Assembly (NCBI GenBank): GCA_006503535.1
Contig: QYRS01000011.1
Coordinates: forward strand, 372,001-436,000
DNA: 64,000 nucleotides
From: Arthrinium phaeospermum
Taxonomy: Eukaryota > Ascomycota > Sordariomycetes > Amphisphaeriales > Apiosporaceae
Reading direction: 5' to 3'
Of this stretch, positions 58,489 through 64,000 are shown in pieces (position 1 is the first letter of the stretch; each line of letters begins with the position of its first letter). Position numbers and translations under genes: made by a program. A model generated the notes under the pieces. It saw only the letters and a program-made list of their open reading frames with translations. It did not search any database and was not told the origin of the DNA.

Positions 58489-59767
58489 ATGTCTGACGAT
58501 CAGCAGATTGAGGAAGAATTGCAGGATCTGAGTCTGAGTCTGGACTCAGCAACAGTCCTTCTCAAGAACAAATTCAAGCACCTTCAGGAGCAGGAACGAA
58601 CTCACGTTCAAGCACTCAAAGAGGGAGAAGAACTTCGGTCCAAACTGGAATCTCAGATTCTCGAACTTAAGGGGCAGAAAATACAGCACACTCAAGAACT
58701 TGAAAAGTCTAGGCAGAGTTTAGAGGAACAAGGGCGACTCCTCACTCGCCTAACTTCGTCACGAGCCTCTGTACGCCCTGAAAAGGCAGATTCAGTGAGT
58801 GACCCGTTGTCGATGAAGGTTTCATGTCGCTGATCAGAGTATTCAGGAAATCCAAATCTGGCTTTCGGGGATAAGACTATTTGTCGCTAGATATATTGCA
58901 CCAGTACTAAATGATGAGAGCCGTGCCCGAAAAGCTCTCGTTGCGGCCAAGAACCCTGAGTATGGCATGGTTTTTATCCAGGCCCTTCAGAACGACCCGG
59001 GACTTAGAGTCGCAGCTAGTGTGGATATCACTAACATTAGAGTCGCCGAGGCCTGTATCATCCGCTGGTTGACGCGCGGAATCTTCGAGGAAGGACTGCG
59101 GGGAGTCAGCTTAGAGGCATTTGACCTCCTCGAGGACATGGAGAAGTCTATGCACCAAGACGTAAAGAACCAGGTTATTACGTTGAACGCATTGCGGGCT
59201 TGGAGAGCAAAGGCATACTATGCTTGGCTCCAGACTCCGCAATACAAGTCCAACCGTCAACGTCGTACCCTTTACCTAACTGCAAGGCTGGCGACTGAAC
59301 TATCAATGTTCTTAGACGAAGGCTCCCATTGGGACGCTATCAGCCAAATCATACATGATGATATCGTTGAGCCCGGGATGGCGCTGAAAGAGCAAATGGT
59401 CGCCACCAAACACGACTACCAGATGTTCCTTGATACAAACCCCTTATCTGAGACCCCCAAGGTCGACTTTGAGCGGGAAGAGTATCTCGATATCACAGAC
59501 AATCATGGTCAGGCCAAGACCATCACATTATCAGGCCCAAACCCCACCAAGATACTTGGTGCTATCTCCCCAGGCTGCACTTTCACAACACTCCAGTTAG
59601 ACGATAACTGGGGCGGGTCCCGCGTCGTTTTCAAACAACAACGTCTAGTAGCAAGGGCGGAGGAGATGGATCGCATCGTATCCGAAACGGAGAGCAAGGA
59701 TGACCTTTCATTTTTCTCACGTCTTGTCAGTCAATCCGCGGACATCATCGCAACTTCACCTTTCTAG
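58489..59767 (+). CDS. Coiled-coil protein of unknown function
   Basis: Exons 58489-58794 and 58838-59767, 411 residues; the 43 bp intron restores frame. The first 100 residues form a long charged coiled coil (EEELQDLSLSLDSATVLLKN, QALKEGEELRSKLESQILEL, HTQELEKSRQSLEEQGRLL). The rest is a helical globular region with conserved-looking patches (WLSGIRLFVARYIAPVLND, AEACIIRWLTRGIFEEGL, KAYYAWLQTPQYKSNRQ) and a C-terminal beta-rich stretch. No enzyme motif, signal peptide or membrane helix. I do not recognise the family. A TATA box sits upstream. It is plus-strand, like the following short gene, and there is no link to the cluster in sequence. Confidence 0.75.
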
Positions 59768-60313
59768 TCCCCTTGCTATGAGGGCAACACCTGAAAGACA
59801 ATGGGCCCACTCAATGGATCATTATGTGGAAACGGTTGTCCTGATTCATGGAAACATGATAATTCTGGTGATTGGGAGTAACTCAGTAATCAATTTAAGA
59901 ATATGTCTTACGGAAGCAGCATGAGAAATATAGTTGAACCCCCCGAAAACAGATTGGATAATGTTCAAATCTCTCGAATCGACCCCTGAAAAGCCAAATC
60001 CGTGGGTCGGTTCGCGTACAATATCTTTTTGGTGTCCATGCGAAACGTATTTTTAGAATAGACTTTGGTGTGCCATAAACCTTCTCGTCGGCATGCCGGA
60101 GAATGTGACAGCGAAAGTAGAGCTATGGCTCAATCTTTCCGAATTTGTCCCACTCTACATTGAGAAGTGGCAATTTCATCTTTCAAAATAACATTCCTAT
60201 CTAGATTCTTACGAGTCAATCGACCCAATCCCAAACCACCCCAACTGACGCTTATATGCGCTTCACAGCCATCACAACCATCACGAAAAGGTTCTCCTGC
60301 AATTGCCATCGAA
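59768..60313. other. Intergenic
   Basis: Region between two genes of unknown function on the same strand; the second half presumably holds the promoter of the gene at 60314. No motif identified. Confidence 0.55.
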
Positions 60314-60778
60314 ATGAGCCCAATAAACTGGTCAGCTGCCCCGGTAGAGATGGAGGCGGCCTACAGAACCTACGTGGGTAGGAGAAATGCCGAGGTCGAA
60401 CTCTTCAAGGGCCAGCCCAAGCCCACCCAGGCCGACTTGGAACGGGCAAACCTTGTCATTTCCTCGGCCGATGAGGAGTGCATCTTCATCATCTACCACA
60501 CCGCCAAGGATGTGCAGGCAACGAAAAAGAAAACAGACGATGTTTCTGCAACTGGAAAGGGAGCTGCCATTCGGGCTCATCTAGGTCAACCTTTTTCGGA
60601 GGTGAAGAGTTTATGGAGGGATTTCCGGCTGGCCAGAAAGGCACGTCACGAGTTCAGAAACCGGAAGGATGGCAGGGAACTTGGCAACAGCAGATTTGTC
60701 ACATTCAAGGAGAAAAAGGTACCTTGGCTTGCCAAAGACACTGCCATTTCTTGGAAACTGGTTCGTACTCCTGAGTAG
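60314..60778 (+). CDS. Hypothetical protein, 154 aa
   Basis: Single open frame from the first in-frame ATG (MSPINWSAAPVEMEAAY). The product is soluble, charged and mostly helical: an acidic/aromatic N-terminus, LERANLVISSADEECIFIIYH in the middle and a strongly basic C-terminal half (WRDFRLARKARHEFRNRKDG, FKEKKVPWLAKD). No recognisable domain. The frame is open further upstream, but only from non-ATG codons. Basic patches could indicate nucleic-acid contact (inference). Coding status is likely but not certain. Confidence 0.5.
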   Translation: MSPINWSAAPVEMEAAYRTYVGRRNAEVELFKGQPKPTQADLERANLVISSADEECIFIIYHTAKDVQATKKKTDDVSATGKGAAIRAHLGQPFSEVKSLWRDFRLARKARHEFRNRKDGRELGNSRFVTFKEKKVPWLAKDTAISWKLVRTPE

Positions 60779-61191
60779 AAAACTCGTACTTCCAGGGCAG
60801 CAAGGCAGCTCTTTGATTTCAGATTCCGCAGCTATCTAATAATGCGGTGTGTTCCGCGGAGGGGCGCATTTGCGCTAGATTCAGGCCTTTAGCAAATGCA
60901 ATTGACGAAGGTGCATGAAACCTCAGCTAGGAGCCTTCTACGGTTTCAATCTCGCGTTTGGCACGCCTCGAAAAAGATTAGTTCCTCAAATCATTGCATT
61001 GTGATTGATCTCTACCGAAGTCAAGTGAATCTGCCATATTAGCCACTGCCGTCGAGCCTCGACGAAACTCGTTCCAGCAATTTCCGACGCGCGATGTCAC
61101 TCTCCGCATCATATCCAGCCTCTTTTAGTTCCCAACTCGACCGTTTCTGCCATCATGAACAAAAGCCATTCATGATCCCTCTTGCATATGA
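60779..61191. other. Intergenic, convergent
   Basis: 3' flanks of the 154-residue gene and the Hsp70-like gene. Nothing recognised. Confidence 0.6.
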
Positions 61192-63634
61192 TCAGTTGTC
61201 TCCAACGTACTCCGCAGAGACCGTTTTGTAACGGGTGCCATCGTGGATCAAGGTGTAGTCAGTAGAGGCGGATCTGTCTGTGATACAGTTAGTCAAATGC
61301 ATCTGGTACGTTAGGATTCAGATGTGGTTGAAACAAAGTTATGCTGTCGACATGCTGAATAAAATATACAACTAATAGTTGATTACCATCGCTTTAACTT
61401 TGGCGATGGATACTTACAGACGACCTCAATCTCGCACTGTACTCTGTAATAGTCGAGATGATCATAACCACGTCTAACGCGGAAGTGTGAGGTGGGGATC
61501 TGCGTGAGGTCGGCCTCGAGGCGGCATAGAGACTTGACGTTTTTGTTACGAGCTAGAGGCGCAGTATCGGAGGTGCTATCCGCTCGAATAGTCATGGTGA
61601 TGACCTCTGGACGGCCTCGAACAACCTTTTGGTCATGGTAAAACTTGTGATAATAAGGCTGGGACTCGGCCACGCGTTCACCCTAAGAAATATTAGTATG
61701 TCATTGCTTTGACTAAGTTGGGGAAGAAGACTCACGGTCCGAATGAACCAATTCATTACATTAACCCGCCAGATTCCATCCAGACCGTCCCAATAGCGCT
61801 TGTTGTAGAGATCGCGGTGAACGTCTTCGTTGTAGGGCATGCCGAGTTCCACGCCGTAATGTTCTATATTAGAATTAGTTGAATACTCTTGCCAGGTCTT
61901 ACTGTACATATGCATCATATTGCCCAAGTACTTCATGCTTACTGATGGTATGTTAGCGCTTTTGTGCATCATGCAGGTTCTGGTAGATCAATACTTGCCT
62001 TCTTGCTGCTCTATCAATGACTTTGAGGAATGTTCGCTCCTCCGGGGCCACGTTTGCAATACCCTTCATCACAGCACCATACACAACGGCCAGTTGCGAT
62101 TGGCTGGTGAAGCGGAGTGGAACCCCCTCTTTGTCTTCGATTTCGTCCTTGAGTCGCTCTCGGAGATAGATAGAGGTTCCAAAGCCCCCAACCAGAACCA
62201 CTGCATCGATCGGAACATTTGCGGTGTGGATCTGTTCCTTGGCCAATTTGATTATCTGCAGTATAACCGGCTCGAACATCGAGTAGATATCGGAGGCTTT
62301 CAGGTGCAGGTGGCCATTTCGAATGCCGATAGTTTTGTTCCTCTCCATGCCAGGAACAGGTACCGAGAAGGTGCCGTTGGGTATCGCTGCTGTGGAGAAC
62401 TTTCGTTTTGGCTGTGCATAGTTAGTAGATGTTTTGTTTTCAATCTCAGAAAGGATTACTTACTCCTGACTCGAAGGCCTGTACGGCCGCTCCCAAGATC
62501 TCGTTGTCAAATCCAGGCTCATTCCCGAGTACGGCTTGCAGGTGAGCTTTGAAAGCTTCGTCGACGAATGCTCCGCCACAGAGATCACCCGAGCCCTTGG
62601 CTGCCTCTCTAACTTGAAGGACAGGGTGTAGATCGACCACTGTGTAGGTAATGAGATCGACGGTACCTAATACGCGACGTTGTTTAGTGTATTGATGCAA
62701 GACTGAGTAATGCCAAGTCTAGCAACTTACCTCCACCGGCATCCAGTACAATGAAAGACTGTCCTTTTTTGAGGGATGCTTCTTCTGCCATTGTGTGTAA
62801 AGCATAGGTCGCAGCCGCCTCTGGCTCAGAAACCAAAGTGGCACCACCGATGCCAGCCAGGCTTGGGACCTTATTGAAAGCAGCAAGTGTCTTGGTTTTG
62901 GCAAGATCGCTCCACACTACGAAGGTTAGTATAAATTATCGACAGCACTTCTAGGGCGTAGAGCTGAGGAGGTAGAGAGGGCCTGTATAGAGAGCAAGAA
63001 TGCGGAAGATGCCGAGTTAAGCCAGCGCTGAGGTGGTAATGTTGTGGATGCATTGATATAGGTGGATGCCCATCAACTTCCAAGGCAGGACATAAAAAGG
63101 GGGTTATTGCACTTACCTGCTGGGACAGTGAGCACGAAGTGTAGAGCAGATCTCTCAACGTATCGTTGTACCATGGCCGATCCCAGTGTCTGGCCCAAAA
63201 AGTACATGGTGTGCTCGCCAAGACCGATGAGGTAGTCTCGCACCAGACGATCCGTATCGTGATCAGCAAGCATTCGTCGGAGTTCGGCTGGTCTATCCTC
63301 GTTAGACTGAAGGCCCCTGGATAGTTGTGTTAGTAAACGAACTTTGCGTCTTCAGATACGAAACTCACAATTTGAACCATCGAACAACTTCGTCTGGATG
63401 GGTAGACGGTGGAATCTGGAAGCCCCATTCGAACCCGCCCTGCCGAGGAAGGTAGTGAATTGTACTTGGCACCTTCGGTCCGGAACCGCCTTCTTTTGTG
63501 GTTTGGTTGGGCCAAGACACACATGCAATCCTGTGGTCCGGCAGGTTGCTTTGGCCGTAGGCTATACCTGAGAAGGTGGTTCCAAAGTCAATGCCGACTA
63601 CGAGGGACCGACGGTTGGGGTCAAACTCCTCCAT
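61192..63634 (-). CDS. Hsp70-like ATPase (fungal, Hsp12A-like type)
   Basis: Nine exons (63634-63369, 63316-63117, 62916-62731, 62666-62464, 62411-61999, 61937-61903, 61863-61736, 61682-61418, 61277-61192) give 593 residues. Phosphate 1 motif: VVGIDFGTTFSGIAYG. Phosphate 2: FIVLDAGGGTVDLITYTV, assembled across an intron. Adenosine motif: VVLVGGFGTSIYLRERLK. Connect motif around LVSEPEAAATYAL. The actin-like ATPase domain covers most of the protein; the usual Hsp70 substrate-binding domain and lid are absent and a shorter unique C-terminus follows. This matches the large, poorly understood family of cytosolic Hsp70-like proteins expanded in filamentous fungi. Exon 5 uses a GC donor (GCAAGT) and is joined in phase to a 35 bp exon. 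Confidence 0.85.
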
Positions 63635-64000
63635 TTCCGCCACAGTGTCGCACTGATGTCGTGTATGTGATCTCTTGTAGTAAAGGTAGATGGTGTAGGA
63701 CTGGGGAAAAGAGTATGGTGGTGGGGGATAAAGTCGATGGTTTCCAAAGCTGGGAAATGGTGTCAAGATATATACGGAAGCTGTATTCGATGAATTACCA
63801 CCTAACAAACGCTTTCTAAGACACTAATTGAAACGTTTGAAACTGAGGATGTAAGGTCCAAGAAAGGTTCTTGGTGTCTTTTGTTGAATGTATAGAATGT
63901 CTGGAAAGGTTTTCTTTTACAAGCTGACACGGTGTCTTAGGCGCGATGGTCCCTGTCTCTAAGAGATATATGACCCTAACAGGCAATGTTTTTGTCAACC
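63635..64000. other. Upstream of Hsp70-like gene, right edge
   Basis: Promoter region and 5' leader of the Hsp70-like gene, with CT/CA-rich stretches. No other gene visible before the window ends. Confidence 0.55.

Overview
The window is a piece of a filamentous ascomycete genome (Pezizomycotina, probably a Sordariomycete-type fungus; the class is inference). The evidence is compact genes broken by 50-100 bp introns with GTAAGT-like donors and CTRAY branch sites, a Zn2Cys6 regulator, a HET-domain gene, a Clr5/ankyrin gene and a highly reducing polyketide synthase. I assigned exons by hand from splice signals and codon phase. Every multi-exon model below closes in frame.

Left flank (1-12.2 kb): a CYP7/CYP8-like P450, a possible 63-residue spliced gene, a membrane-anchored pepsin-like protein that lacks its first catalytic aspartate, a GPI-anchored mucin-like wall protein, and a HET-domain protein with C-terminal membrane helices. 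At 12.5-17.7 kb three minus-strand genes form a small metabolic group: an FAD monooxygenase, an MFS transporter and a metallo-beta-lactamase-fold hydrolase. At 18-26 kb there is a secreted But2-type protein with a His/Gly/Lys-rich insert, a dead GMC oxidoreductase fragment, a small lysine-rich gene whose start codon seems to be made by splicing, and a 1067-residue Clr5/ankyrin protein.

The core (26.3-56.4 kb) looks like a biosynthetic gene cluster: polytopic membrane protein, epoxidase-type FAD monooxygenase, alcohol-oxidase-like GMC enzyme, aldehyde dehydrogenase, a second MFS transporter, a P450, a dead P450, a single-domain class I terpene cyclase, a Baeyer-Villiger/FMO-type flavoprotein, a highly reducing PKS (KS-AT-DH-ER-KR-ACP, no methyltransferase, unusual ER) and a Zn2Cys6 regulator at the right edge. 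The enzymes fit oxygenation of a terpene and/or reduced polyketide: P450 or flavoenzyme hydroxylation and epoxidation, then alcohol to aldehyde to acid by the GMC/ALDH pair, then export by MFS. It may be one hybrid pathway or two adjacent ones. I do not recognise it as a cluster of known product.

Right flank (58-64 kb): two genes of unknown function and a nine-exon Hsp70-like ATPase. I saw no tRNA, rRNA, CRISPR array or intact transposon.
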